DNA from: Asticcacaulis excentricus CB 48
GTDB lineage: Bacteria; Pseudomonadota; Alphaproteobacteria; Caulobacterales; Caulobacteraceae
Reading direction: 5' to 3'
NCBI RefSeq assembly: GCF_000175215.2
Contig: NC_014816.1
Span: forward strand, 488,501 to 552,500
Length of the DNA stretch: 64,000 nucleotides
Shown: positions 34,388-42,637 of the stretch, in pieces
Layout of the letters: every line of letters begins with the position of its first letter
Numbering within the stretch: position 1 is the first letter of the stretch
Translations under genes and position numbers: made by a program
Notes under the pieces: generated by a model
What the model was told of the DNA's origin: nothing
What the model saw: only the letters and a program-made list of their open reading frames with translations
The model's database searches: none

Positions 34388-35134
34388 ATGAAGGTACTGG
34401 TACCCGTCAAGCGGGTGTTGGACTACAATGTCAAGGTCCGCGTCAAGTCTGACCAGACCGGCGTCGATTTGGCCAATGTCAAGATGGCCATGAACCCCTT
34501 TGACGAAATCGCCGTCGAAGAAGCTGTGCGCCTCAAGGAGAAGGGCACAGTGACCGAGATCGTCGCCGTCTCCATCGGCGTGGCGCAGTGCGAGGCGATC
34601 CTGCGCACAGCCCTGGCCATGGGGGCCGATCGCGGCCTTCTGGTTGAAACCGATCAGGACCTTGAACCCCTGGCCGTGGCCAAGGTTCTGAAGGCCGTGG
34701 TGGCTCAAGAAAATCCGGACATCGTCCTGATGGGCAAGCAGGCCATTGACGGCGACAACAACGCCACGGGGCAGATGCTGTCGACCCTACTTGACTGGCC
34801 GCAGGCAACCTTCGCCTCGAAGGTTGAGATTTCCGGTTCTGAAGCGCTCGTCACCCGTGAAGTCGATGGCGGTCTACAAACGCTCGGCGTTCAGCTTCCG
34901 GCGGTCATTACCACGGACCTGCGCCTCAATGAGCCGCGCTACGCCTCCTTGCCCAACATTATGAAGGCAAAGAAGAAGCCACTCGATACCAAGGCGCTGG
35001 CCGATTACGGCGTTGATGCGGCGGCGCGTCTGACGGTGGTCAAGGTCACCGAGCCGGCTAAGCGGTCGGCGGGTATCAAGGTCGATAATGCTGACGGCCT
35101 AATCGCTAACCTCAAGACGGCAGGAGTTCTCTGA
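34388..35134 (+). CDS. etfB: Electron transfer flavoprotein beta subunit
   Basis: Protein of 248 residues. MKVLVPVKRVLDYNVKVRVK opens the adenine-nucleotide-binding subunit; NPFDEIAVEEAVRLKE, then DIVLMGKQAIDGDNNATGQM and the ETF-beta signature region VDGGLQTLGVQLPAVITTDL follow. With EtfA it forms the FAD/AMP-containing carrier of electrons from acyl-CoA and other dehydrogenases to the ETF:ubiquinone oxidoreductase. The ATG at 34388 has AGGAAAG upstream. The stop TGA overlaps the etfA start by one base. Confidence 0.96.
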   Translation: MKVLVPVKRVLDYNVKVRVKSDQTGVDLANVKMAMNPFDEIAVEEAVRLKEKGTVTEIVAVSIGVAQCEAILRTALAMGADRGLLVETDQDLEPLAVAKVLKAVVAQENPDIVLMGKQAIDGDNNATGQMLSTLLDWPQATFASKVEISGSEALVTREVDGGLQTLGVQLPAVITTDLRLNEPRYASLPNIMKAKKKPLDTKALADYGVDAAARLTVVKVTEPAKRSAGIKVDNADGLIANLKTAGVL

Positions 35135-36066
35135 TGGCAGTTCTGGTTATTGCCGATCACGACGGCGCGCACCTGCGCGACACGACGCTGAAGGTCATCA
35201 CGGCAGTGCAAAATCTGTCGGGAGATATCGACGTTTTGGTCTATGGCGACGCGGCTGGCGTGGCCTCTCAGGCCGCTGCGGCGGCGGGCGTGCGCAAGGT
35301 GCTCACCGCCGAAAGCGCCGAGCTGAAGGCCGACATCGCGGAGGCCGTTTCAGCCCTGATCGTGTCACTGGCCGCGGGCTATGACGTCATCGCCGTCCCC
35401 GCCACGGCGTCGGGCAAGAATGTCGCGCCGCGCATTGCGGCGGCGCTGGACGTTTCGATCATTTCCGATGTCATCGAAGTTGTGGCGGGCGACACCTTTG
35501 TCCACCCCATCTATGCGGGCAATGCACTGGAAACCGTCAAAACGTCGGACGCGAAAAAGGTGCTGACGGTGCGCCCGACGGCCTTTGCGCCGGTGGCAGC
35601 GACGGGCGGTTCGGCGGCGGTCGCCGCCGTAGCGGTTCCGGCGGTGACGCTGAAGACGCGCTTTGTGTCGGACGAAAAAGTCGTCTCGGATCGCCCGGAA
35701 CTGGGTGCCGCCAAGGTGGTGGTGTCTGGTGGCCGGGCGCTGGGTTCGGCTGATGAGTTTAAGGCCGTACTGGAGCCTCTGGCCGACAAGTTGGGCGCTG
35801 CGGTCGGCGCCTCGCGCGCGGCGGTCGATGCAGGCTATGCCCCCAACGACTATCAGGTGGGGCAGACCGGCAAGGTCGTGGCCCCGGAGCTTTATATCGC
35901 CGTGGGCATTTCGGGCGCCATTCAGCACTTGGCGGGTATGAAGGACTCCAAGGTCATCGTCGCCATCAACAAGGACCCGGAGGCCCCTATCTTCCAGGTC
36001 GCCGACTTCGGTCTGGTTGAGGATTATAAGACCGCCGTCCCGGCTCTGCTCAAGGCGCTGGGTTAA
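35134..36066 (+). CDS. etfA: Electron transfer flavoprotein alpha subunit
   Basis: Protein of 310 residues. The N-terminal domain begins MAVLVIADHDGAHLRDTTLK; the FAD-binding C-terminal domain has VVSGGRALGS, VGASRAAVDAGY, then QVGQTGKVVAPELYIAVGIS, GAIQHLAGM and INKDPEAPIF. It is translationally coupled to etfB (overlap ATGA-type, one base). A strong terminator follows, so etfBA is a two-gene operon. Confidence 0.96.
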   Translation: MAVLVIADHDGAHLRDTTLKVITAVQNLSGDIDVLVYGDAAGVASQAAAAAGVRKVLTAESAELKADIAEAVSALIVSLAAGYDVIAVPATASGKNVAPRIAAALDVSIISDVIEVVAGDTFVHPIYAGNALETVKTSDAKKVLTVRPTAFAPVAATGGSAAVAAVAVPAVTLKTRFVSDEKVVSDRPELGAAKVVVSGGRALGSADEFKAVLEPLADKLGAAVGASRAAVDAGYAPNDYQVGQTGKVVAPELYIAVGISGAIQHLAGMKDSKVIVAINKDPEAPIFQVADFGLVEDYKTAVPALLKALG

Positions 36067-36091
36067 GACCCCGCCATTGCCTCCCTACCGT

Positions 36092-36124
36092 ATCCCCGGC
36101 GTATCAGCGCCGGGGATTTTTTAT
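36092..36124 (+). terminator. Intrinsic terminator after etfBA
   Basis: ATCCCCGGCG (36092-36101) pairs with CGCCGGGGAT (36108-36117), followed by TTTTTTATT. It lies 25 bases after the etfA stop. Confidence 0.9.
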
Positions 36125-36192
36125 TGTAACCCTTGATTACCCGGTGGGGCGGTTTAAGCTCTTTCCATAAAAACAAGTACCGCGGGTTCAAA

Positions 36193-37071
36193 ATGACAGA
36201 GATCAAAGTCGTCGGCGTTATCGGGGCCGGGCAAATGGGGTCGGGCATCGCGCAGGTATGCGCGCAGGCTGGCTACGAAGTCTTCCTCTACGATCAGCAG
36301 GCTGCTGCCCTCGCCAAGGCTGTCGAAAAGATCAACAAGGGTATCGCCCGGTCGGTCGAAAAGGGCATCATCACGGCTGAGACAGCCGCCAACGCGGTTA
36401 AGCTGGTTAAGCCGGCAGCCATGGCCTCGGAACTGGCCGACTGCGATCTGGTCATTGAAGCGGCGACCGAAAACGAAGACATCAAGAAGGCCATCTTCCA
36501 GTCGGTGTCCGAACACCTGAAACCCGAAGCCATTCTGGCGTCGAACACCTCGTCCATCTCGATCACGAGACTGGCCACGGCTTCGGACCGTCCGACGCGG
36601 TTTATCGGTCTGCACTTCATGAACCCGGTGCCAATCATGAAGCTGGTCGAGATCATCCGCGGCATCGCTACCGAGACCGACACCTACGAGGCGGCCGTGC
36701 GCTTTGCCGAAAGCCTCGACAAGATCACCGCCAATGCGCAGGATTATCCGGCCTTTATCGTCAACCGCATCCTGATCCCGATGATTAACGAAGCCATCTA
36801 CACCCTGTACGAAGGGGTGGGGACGGTCGAAGCCATCGACACGGCCATGAAACTGGGGGCCAATCACCCGATGGGGCCGCTGGAGTTGGGGGATTTCATC
36901 GGTCTTGATACGGTGCTGGCCATCATGAACGTGCTCTATGACGGTCTGTCGGATTCCAAATACCGCCCCTGTCCGCTGCTGGTGAAGTATGTTGAGGCCG
37001 GCTGGTATGGTCGAAAGACCGGGCGCGGTTTCTATGATTATCGCGGCGAAAAGCCCGTTCCGACAAGGTAA
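36193..37071 (+). CDS. 3-hydroxybutyryl-CoA dehydrogenase
   Basis: Protein of 292 residues that oxidises L-3-hydroxyacyl-CoA with NAD. The Rossmann motif is VIGAGQMGSGIAQVCAQAGY near residue 9; the conserved catalytic His lies in FIGLHFMNPVPIMKLVEII and the family signature continues with the PAFIVNRILIPMINEAI and LGANHPMGPLELGDFIGLD segments. It follows etfBA, which matches a role in fatty-acid or polyhydroxybutyrate metabolism. The start ATG at 36193 gives the normal N-terminus; the upstream frame is open without a ribosome site. Confidence 0.94.
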   Translation: MTEIKVVGVIGAGQMGSGIAQVCAQAGYEVFLYDQQAAALAKAVEKINKGIARSVEKGIITAETAANAVKLVKPAAMASELADCDLVIEAATENEDIKKAIFQSVSEHLKPEAILASNTSSISITRLATASDRPTRFIGLHFMNPVPIMKLVEIIRGIATETDTYEAAVRFAESLDKITANAQDYPAFIVNRILIPMINEAIYTLYEGVGTVEAIDTAMKLGANHPMGPLELGDFIGLDTVLAIMNVLYDGLSDSKYRPCPLLVKYVEAGWYGRKTGRGFYDYRGEKPVPTR

Positions 37072-37537
37072 GTTCTGCTTGCTCACGGCCCGCCGCCCGC
37101 TTTTCTTGTGGTTCAGTCTGGCGCTGCTGGCAGCGTCGATCCTGCACGCTTGCGTGTGGTTTGCGGCGCGCGTCTTTGCGGCGCAGGGCCTGCTAGCGGC
37201 ACCGGAAGGTGCGCGTCAGATGGGCCTGTCGCTGTTCTGGATGGTGTGTGCGACGTCGTTATGGCTCATCCAGGGGCCGAAAAACCGCGTGCACGCGGTC
37301 GGCCATGTGATCGGCTGTGCCTTCCTCGTCTGTTCTCTGGGCTCGGTCATGGCGTTCAGCAACCTGACCCTCAGCCAGAATTTCGAACTGAGTTTCAGTA
37401 ATCTGCTGGTCTTTGCGCTCGTGGCTGTGCCGATGGTCGCCAGTCAGGTCCTGCTGGCCGTGCCGTCCGCCATGCTGTTCCAACTGATCCTGCTCAAGCG
37501 CCCGCTGCAGGCCATCAAAGAGGCCCCCGCCGCATGA
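37034..37537 (+). CDS. Hypothetical integral membrane protein
   Basis: Protein of about 167 residues with four hydrophobic segments (from FLWFSLALLAASILHACVWF onward). The start is uncertain: ATG at 37034 overlaps the upstream dehydrogenase by 38 bases, while TTG at 37079, after that gene's stop, is an alternative that gives about 152 residues. Its stop overlaps the DUF418 gene start (ATGA at 37534-37537), so the two are coupled. No family recognised; the pairing with DUF418 suggests a shared membrane function. Confidence 0.65.
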   Translation: MIIAAKSPFRQGKFCLLTARRPLFLWFSLALLAASILHACVWFAARVFAAQGLLAAPEGARQMGLSLFWMVCATSLWLIQGPKNRVHAVGHVIGCAFLVCSLGSVMAFSNLTLSQNFELSFSNLLVFALVAVPMVASQVLLAVPSAMLFQLILLKRPLQAIKEAPAA

Positions 37538-38712
37538 GTGCCGAGCGCTATCCCGCCCTTGACTATATCCGCGGGTTCGCGCTGCTGGGCATATTGATCG
37601 TCAATGCCCCGGCTTTCGGCTGGCCGCTGGAAGTGTATATGAACCCGGCGCGCGCCACGATCGCGTTGAGCGACGCCGACCGTCAGGCGTGGTGGGTCAT
37701 CCATACCTTTTTCGAGTCGAAATGCCTGACCCTTTTTGCCATGCTGTTTGGCATCAGCTTGTTTTTGGTTGGGCAGAAAGACGATCCGGCAACGCCGGTG
37801 ATGCAGACCGTGCGCTTTCGGCGTTTGGTCTGGCTGGCTCTGATCGGCGTGGGGCACGGCGCGGCCATTTGGGTCGGCGATATCCTGCTGATGTATGCCC
37901 TGTGCGGCCTGTTCTTTATCCTGACCATCCGTACGCCGCATCTGTTGCGTTGGGGGATTTTCGCCTGGGCGCTGGGCGGGCTTATGGTGGTCGGAGCAGG
38001 GTTTATCCTGAGCTTTGTGCCGCGTGAGCAACTGGGGGAGGCCCTCAGCGGCAGCGACGGCCTGAGCTTTGCCGAAACGATCCGCCTGATGCAGGGAACA
38101 TTTGCCCAATCCCTGCACGCCAATTTCGTCATGTGGGCGATGAGCATATTCTCTCAGATCGCGGTCTTTGCGCCCAAGGTCATCGGCCTTATGATGATTG
38201 GACTGGGCCTGTTCAAGGGGGGCTATTTCGACGCGCGACGCACCCTGTGGCATGTTGTGGCGATCATTTTGGGGGCGTTGGCGCTGGCGGTCATCGGTTG
38301 GCAGAACCTGATCATCTTGCGCGAAAATTTCCCGGAGCCCGAAATCTATGGCTCGCATCGCGCGGCAGCGGAGTTCCTGAGTATCTTCGTCAGTCTCGGC
38401 TACGCCAGCGCCCTGATGCTGCTGAGCCGTCTGCCGGTGGTGAAGGGGGTGACGAACCTGTTGAGCCCAGTCGGGCGCATGGCCTTTACCAACTATCTCA
38501 GCCAGTCGCTGATCATGACGGCGATCTTCTATGGTGGACGCGGGCTGGGCCTCTACGGGCAATTGTCGCTGTCGCAGATGGTGCCGATCGTGGTCGGCAT
38601 CTGGCTGTTTCAGATCGTGGCCAGCGCCTTGTGGCTACGCGTATTTCGCTACGGCCCGTTCGAATGGGTGTGGCGCTGTCTCAGCCACGGGCGCTTCGTG
38701 GCCATTCGCTGA
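37534..38712 (+). CDS. DUF418-family membrane protein
   Basis: Protein of 392 residues with about nine to ten membrane helices. The N-terminal region LDYIRGFALLGILIVNAPAF and the C-terminal SPVGRMAFTNYLSQSLIMTA are the usual DUF418 features, related to the acyltransferase-3 membrane fold. Members are predicted to act in the envelope, but no activity is proved. It is translationally coupled to the preceding membrane-protein gene (ATGA overlap). Confidence 0.88.
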   Translation: MSAERYPALDYIRGFALLGILIVNAPAFGWPLEVYMNPARATIALSDADRQAWWVIHTFFESKCLTLFAMLFGISLFLVGQKDDPATPVMQTVRFRRLVWLALIGVGHGAAIWVGDILLMYALCGLFFILTIRTPHLLRWGIFAWALGGLMVVGAGFILSFVPREQLGEALSGSDGLSFAETIRLMQGTFAQSLHANFVMWAMSIFSQIAVFAPKVIGLMMIGLGLFKGGYFDARRTLWHVVAIILGALALAVIGWQNLIILRENFPEPEIYGSHRAAAEFLSIFVSLGYASALMLLSRLPVVKGVTNLLSPVGRMAFTNYLSQSLIMTAIFYGGRGLGLYGQLSLSQMVPIVVGIWLFQIVASALWLRVFRYGPFEWVWRCLSHGRFVAIR

Positions 38713-38808
38713 ATCGCCGCCCGAATTGCCGGGGAGGCGGACAGTCCGAGCCGCGTGAGTGAGGTGGTGGCGGGTGCCCACCGACTGCCCTATAAAGTGA
38801 GACCCTGG

Positions 38809-39501
38809 TTACTTAGCCAGCGCGTCCACGAGCGCCTTGACCTCCGCGGCATCCCATTTGGCTTCCCCGCTAAGGCGCGCCACTTCCTGACCGTTTTTAT
38901 CGAGGATGATTGTTGTCGGCATGCCCACAATGCCCCATTTGCTCATCGGCTGAATTTCGGAGTCGATATAGACGGGCAGGCCGCCGCTGAGCTTCAATTC
39001 CTTTTCGACCGCCGCCTTGTCTTCGGCCTTGTCGATACTCAGCGGCAGGACCAGCACCTTTTGCGGGTCGTAGCCCTTTTGCAGATTGGCCAGTGTCGGC
39101 ATCTCGACCTTGCACGGTGCGCACCATGTCGCCCAGACGTTCAGCACCACCACACGGCCCTTGAAATCCGACAGTTTGACCGGCTTGCCCTCGCCATCAA
39201 GAAAGCTGATGTCCTCGATGGGGCGCGCGGTGGCGTGAGTCTCCAGCTTGGCCAAGGCGCCGGTGGCGTAAGACTTGAGTGGCCCTTCGGCGACTGGACC
39301 GCTTTCGGCGGCCACTGTGCCGTCAGTCTCGGCTTGACGGAACAGCACCACAGCCGCTACGGAGACGGCGATTATCAGGACCAGCAGTCCCGCGACGATC
39401 AGGTTGAATTTCAGCTTGCGCGGCGGTTTGGTCCGCTCTGTCTGCGGGGCCTTCGCTTCGGCGTTCGCCGTGTCCGTGTTTTCGTCCAGAGGCTCATTCA
39501 T
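38809..39501 (-). CDS. TlpA-like membrane-anchored thiol-disulfide oxidoreductase
   Basis: Protein of 230 residues. A charged cytoplasmic tail is followed by one membrane helix (about 32-52, LIVAGLLVLIIAVSVAAVVL) and a periplasmic thioredoxin domain with the active site WATWCAPCKVEMP near residue 125-137 and the cis-Pro in GIVGMPTTIIL. TlpA/ResA/CcmG-type proteins reduce disulfides, for example in cytochrome c or copper-centre maturation. The start ATG is 39499-39501 read on the minus strand and has AAGGA about seven bases upstream. It shares CATG with the argH start on the other strand. Confidence 0.9.
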   Translation of the reverse strand: MNEPLDENTDTANAEAKAPQTERTKPPRKLKFNLIVAGLLVLIIAVSVAAVVLFRQAETDGTVAAESGPVAEGPLKSYATGALAKLETHATARPIEDISFLDGEGKPVKLSDFKGRVVVLNVWATWCAPCKVEMPTLANLQKGYDPQKVLVLPLSIDKAEDKAAVEKELKLSGGLPVYIDSEIQPMSKWGIVGMPTTIILDKNGQEVARLSGEAKWDAAEVKALVDALAK

Positions 39502-39502
39502 G
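39499..39502. other. Shared CATG: start codons of two divergent genes overlap
   Basis: The tlpA-like gene starts with ATG at 39501-39499 on the minus strand and argH with ATG at 39500-39502 on the plus strand, so their coding regions overlap by two bases. AGAGG (39488-39492), the argH ribosome site, lies inside the tlpA gene; the tlpA ribosome site AAGGA lies inside argH. Both promoters must therefore lie within the other gene's coding sequence. Confidence 0.75.
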
Positions 39503-40909
39503 ACCGATCCTTCGCAATCCCCCAATTCCGCCGGGCAGAAAATGTGGGGTGGACGATTCTCTGCCCAACCTGACGCCATTATGCAAGCCATCAACGTCTC
39601 AATCGAGGTTGACAAACGTTTGTGGGCCCAGGACATCGCCGGATCGCGCGCCCACGCCGCCATGCTGGCCAGACAGGGTATCATCAGCGCCGAGGCGGCG
39701 CAGGAGATCGACGCCGGCCTGCAAACCATCATCGGTGAAATTGAAGCCGGGACATTCCCTTTCCGCGCCGAATACGAAGACATCCATATGAATGTCGAAG
39801 CGCGTCTGCGCGAGTTGATCGGGGCGACGGCCGGCCGTCTGCACACGGCGCGGTCACGCAATGACCAGGTGGCGACCGATTTTCGCCTGTGGGTGCGCGA
39901 CCGCGTGGACTACACGATTGCGCAACTGCGTGATCTGCAAAAGGCGCTTGTGACGCGCGCCGAAGACTATGCCGACGCCCTGATGCCGGGTTTCACCCAC
40001 CTGCAGCCGGCGCAGCCCGTGACCTTTGGCCACCACCTGATGGCCTATGTCGAAATGTTTGGCCGTGACGCCACGCGTTTTGAAGACGCGCGAAAGCGCA
40101 TGAACGAAAACCCCCTGGGCTCCGCGGCTCTGGCCGGGTCACCGTTCAACATCGACCGCCACATGACCGCAGAAGCGCTGGGGTTTGATCGCCCGACAGC
40201 CAACAGTCTGGACGGTGTTTCCGATCGCGATTTCGCGCTGGAATCCTTGAGCCACGCCGCCATCTGCGCCGGGCATTTGTCGCGTCTGGCCGAGGAAATC
40301 GTCATCTGGACGACACCGCAATTCGGCTTCATCCGCCTCTCGGACTCTTTCTCGACCGGTTCTTCCATTATGCCGCAAAAGCGCAATCCCGATGCGGCTG
40401 AGCTGGTGCGCGCCAAAACGGGCCGCATTAACGGGGCGCTGATTGCGCTGACCACGGTGATGAAGGGGCTACCTCTGGCCTATTCCAAGGATATGCAGGA
40501 AGACAAGCCGCCCGTATTTGAGGCTTTTGAATCGCTCGATCTGGCGCTTGCGGCCATGACCGGCATGGTGCGCGACTTAAGCGCCAATCTGGAGCGTATG
40601 AAAGCCGCAGCCTCATCGGGCTTTTCGACAGCAACGGACCTCGCCGACTGGCTGGTGCGTAATCTCAACATGCCGTTTCGCGATGCGCACCATGTTACCG
40701 GGGCGGCGGTCAAGTTGGCCGAAGGGCAGGGTGTGGACCTTTCGCAACTGTCACTCGCTGATCTGCAAAAACTGGAGGCGGGGATTACCGAAGACGTATA
40801 TAGTGTCCTCACGCCCGAAGCCTCGGCGGCTTCGCGCCTGTCCTATGGGGGCACCTCGCCTGTGCGGGTGCGTGAACAGATCCAGCGTTGGAAGGAAATT
40901 TTGGCATGA
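39500..40909 (+). CDS. argH: Argininosuccinate lyase
   Basis: Protein of 469 residues, last step of arginine synthesis: argininosuccinate to arginine and fumarate. Visible signatures are KMWGGRFSAQPDAIM, HTARSRNDQVATDFRLWVRD, GFTHLQPAQPVTFGHH and the fumarase/lyase family loop GSSIMPQKRNPDAAEL near residue 287. The ATG at 39500 has AGAGG seven bases upstream. ATG at 39542, in front of WGGRF, is an alternative that would remove the overlap with tlpA but has no good SD. The stop overlaps the lipoprotein gene (ATGA). Confidence 0.95.
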   Translation: MTDPSQSPNSAGQKMWGGRFSAQPDAIMQAINVSIEVDKRLWAQDIAGSRAHAAMLARQGIISAEAAQEIDAGLQTIIGEIEAGTFPFRAEYEDIHMNVEARLRELIGATAGRLHTARSRNDQVATDFRLWVRDRVDYTIAQLRDLQKALVTRAEDYADALMPGFTHLQPAQPVTFGHHLMAYVEMFGRDATRFEDARKRMNENPLGSAALAGSPFNIDRHMTAEALGFDRPTANSLDGVSDRDFALESLSHAAICAGHLSRLAEEIVIWTTPQFGFIRLSDSFSTGSSIMPQKRNPDAAELVRAKTGRINGALIALTTVMKGLPLAYSKDMQEDKPPVFEAFESLDLALAAMTGMVRDLSANLERMKAAASSGFSTATDLADWLVRNLNMPFRDAHHVTGAAVKLAEGQGVDLSQLSLADLQKLEAGITEDVYSVLTPEASAASRLSYGGTSPVRVREQIQRWKEILA

Positions 40910-41202
40910 CCGCTACCGTATCGCGTTCATTTGTGAAGGCCGCCCTGGTGCTGGCCGCGATCTCCGGTCTGGGTCTGACCGCCTGTGCCAAACAAGGCGA
41001 TCTGGAACGCGCGCCGCCTCTGTGGGGTAAACGCGCGCAGGACGAGGTTACGGCCAAAAAGAAGGCTGAGGCCGAAGGCAAGGCGACCGAGCGCGCCCTG
41101 CCGCGCAAAGAATTCAAGAACGAAATGCCCGACCCCTATCAGCAAAACACCAAGGTTGCCGACGCCCCGCTTGAGGGCACCGGTAACGCTCAGCGCCAGT
41201 AA
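40906..41202 (+). CDS. Small lipoprotein between argH and lysA
   Basis: Protein of 98 residues with a lipoprotein signal (VLAAISGLGLTAC, lipobox LTAC near residue 25). The mature part is short and charged (KKKAEAEGKATERALPRKEF) and the K/G-L-E/P-P motif after the Cys (AKQGDLERAPPLWG) resembles the small LptM-like lipoproteins that neighbour lysA or dapF in other Proteobacteria. It starts at ATGA overlapping the argH stop, so it is coupled. LptM stabilises the LPS transporter LptD in E. coli; the same role here is only a guess. Confidence 0.75.
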   Translation: MTATVSRSFVKAALVLAAISGLGLTACAKQGDLERAPPLWGKRAQDEVTAKKKAEAEGKATERALPRKEFKNEMPDPYQQNTKVADAPLEGTGNAQRQ

Positions 41203-41211
41203 TCTTTTTTG

Positions 41212-41233
41212 CCTCCCCGATGAGTCGGGGAGG
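41212..41233. repeat. GC-rich hairpin before lysA
   Basis: CCTCCCCGA (41212-41220) pairs perfectly with TCGGGGAGG (41225-41233) over TGAG. It follows the lipoprotein stop and precedes lysA by about 60 bases, and belongs to the CCTCCCC/GGGGAGG family. A T-run precedes it, so it could terminate transcription from the opposite strand. Confidence 0.65.
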
Positions 41234-41296
41234 GCGACCATTGCGCATGACGACGATGGTGGCGGGGGCTTGCGCCTCACAGGAACCTGTTTTCAT

Positions 41297-42613
41297 ATGA
41301 ATCATTTTGATATCCGTGACGGCGAGATGCACGCCGAGGGCGTATCCATCCGCGAATTGGCCGAGCGCGTCGGCACGCCGCTCTACGTCTATTCTTCCGC
41401 CACCTTTGAGCGGCATTTTCAGGTCTTCTCTCAGGCCCTTTGGGCGCAAGACGCCCTGCAAAGCCCCAAAAACGAAGCCCCGCTGATCGCCTATGCGACC
41501 AAAGCCAATTCCAATCTGGCCGTGCTGCAAACGCTGGCGGAGCAGGGGGCTGGGGCCGATACGGTGTCCGAGGGCGAAATCCGCAAGGCGCTGACCGCAG
41601 GCATCCCGCCAGAACGCATTGTCTTTTCCGGCGTGGGTAAGACCGACGAAGAAATGGCCTTTGCGCTGAAGACCGGCATCTATCAGCTCAATGTCGAATC
41701 GAAGCCCGAACTGGAACGCCTCAGCCACGTCGCGGCGTCTCTGGGCCTGGTGGCCCCGATTGTCATCCGCATCAATCCGGGCGTTGGTGCAGGCGGTCAT
41801 GCCAAGATCACCACTGGCGGCGCCAAGGACAAGTTCGGCGTGTCGGCGCGCGAAGCCATCGCCCTTTATGGTCAGGCGGCCGCTGATCCGAATATCGCGC
41901 CGATGGGCATTGCCTGCCATATCGGCAGCCAGATCACCGACCTTGCCCCCATGCAGGCGGCGTTCTCGAAGATGAGGGGTTGGGTTCAAGAACTGCGCGC
42001 TGGCGGCCTGAGCGTCGAGCGCCTCGATCTTGGTGGTGGACTGGGTGTGCCCTATTTCAATATGTCCGAACCGCCGTCTCCAGAAGACTTCGCCCAGATG
42101 GTGGCGCTAACGGTCGGCAATCTGGGGGTACGCTATACCTTTGAGCCAGGTCGTCTGATCGCCGCGAATGCCGGGATTTTGGTGTCGCGCGTCATCCATA
42201 TCCATGAGCGCGAAGATTCAGGCCAAAAGTTTCTGGTCGTCGATGCGGCGATGAACGACCTGATCCGCCCCGCCATGTACGACGCCTATCATGACATCCG
42301 TCCGGTCGTGGCGGTTCAAACGAATGAAACCGCCACCTATGATGTGGTTGGCCCGGTCTGCGAAACCGGCGACACTTTTACCCGCGGCCGCGACCTACCG
42401 GCGCTGAAGGCAGGTGATCTGGTCGCCTTCATGTCAGCCGGGGCATATGGGGCGGTGATGGGTAGCGAGTATAATTCGCGGCCACTCGCCCCTGAGGTGT
42501 TGGTGCGGGACACAGACTGGGCTGTGGTGCGTCCGCGCCCCTCCTATGAAGAGATGATGAATCGCGAGGTCTTGCCGGAATGGTTAAGACCGCATAGGGT
42601 ACGTGCGGACTAA
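41297..42613 (+). CDS. lysA: Diaminopimelate decarboxylase
   Basis: Protein of 438 residues, PLP-dependent last step of lysine synthesis. The PLP lysine is in AYATKANSNLAVLQ near residue 70; GAGADTVSEGEIRKAL, the HIGSQITDL motif, the LDLGGGLGVPYF phosphate-binding Gly stretch, FEPGRLIAANAG and the C-terminal CETGDTFTRGRDLP active-site Cys are present. The start is ATG at 41297, which gives the family's length; a long in-frame reading from upstream crosses the lipoprotein gene and is rejected. It is probably expressed with argH and the lipoprotein. Confidence 0.95.
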   Translation: MNHFDIRDGEMHAEGVSIRELAERVGTPLYVYSSATFERHFQVFSQALWAQDALQSPKNEAPLIAYATKANSNLAVLQTLAEQGAGADTVSEGEIRKALTAGIPPERIVFSGVGKTDEEMAFALKTGIYQLNVESKPELERLSHVAASLGLVAPIVIRINPGVGAGGHAKITTGGAKDKFGVSAREAIALYGQAAADPNIAPMGIACHIGSQITDLAPMQAAFSKMRGWVQELRAGGLSVERLDLGGGLGVPYFNMSEPPSPEDFAQMVALTVGNLGVRYTFEPGRLIAANAGILVSRVIHIHEREDSGQKFLVVDAAMNDLIRPAMYDAYHDIRPVVAVQTNETATYDVVGPVCETGDTFTRGRDLPALKAGDLVAFMSAGAYGAVMGSEYNSRPLAPEVLVRDTDWAVVRPRPSYEEMMNREVLPEWLRPHRVRAD

Positions 42614-42626
42614 ATCCGCACGTCTT
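42601..42626 (+). terminator. Hairpin at the lysA stop codon
   Basis: ACGTGCGGA (42601-42609) pairs perfectly with TCCGCACGT (42615-42623) over the loop CTAAA, which contains the lysA stop codon TAA. A short CTTT follows, so it is a weak intrinsic terminator or an mRNA stabiliser. Confidence 0.55.
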
Positions 42627-42637
42627 TGGGGGACGGC

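Noticed and set aside
36133..36192. A promoter TTGATT-N16-TAAGCT before the 3-hydroxybutyryl-CoA dehydrogenase gene
   Set aside because: The -10 match is poor; a promoter must exist after the terminator but the exact place cannot be given.
40985..41296. N-terminal extension of lysA by 104 residues
   Set aside because: It crosses the lipoprotein gene in another frame and a hairpin; LysA length and start fit ATG 41297.
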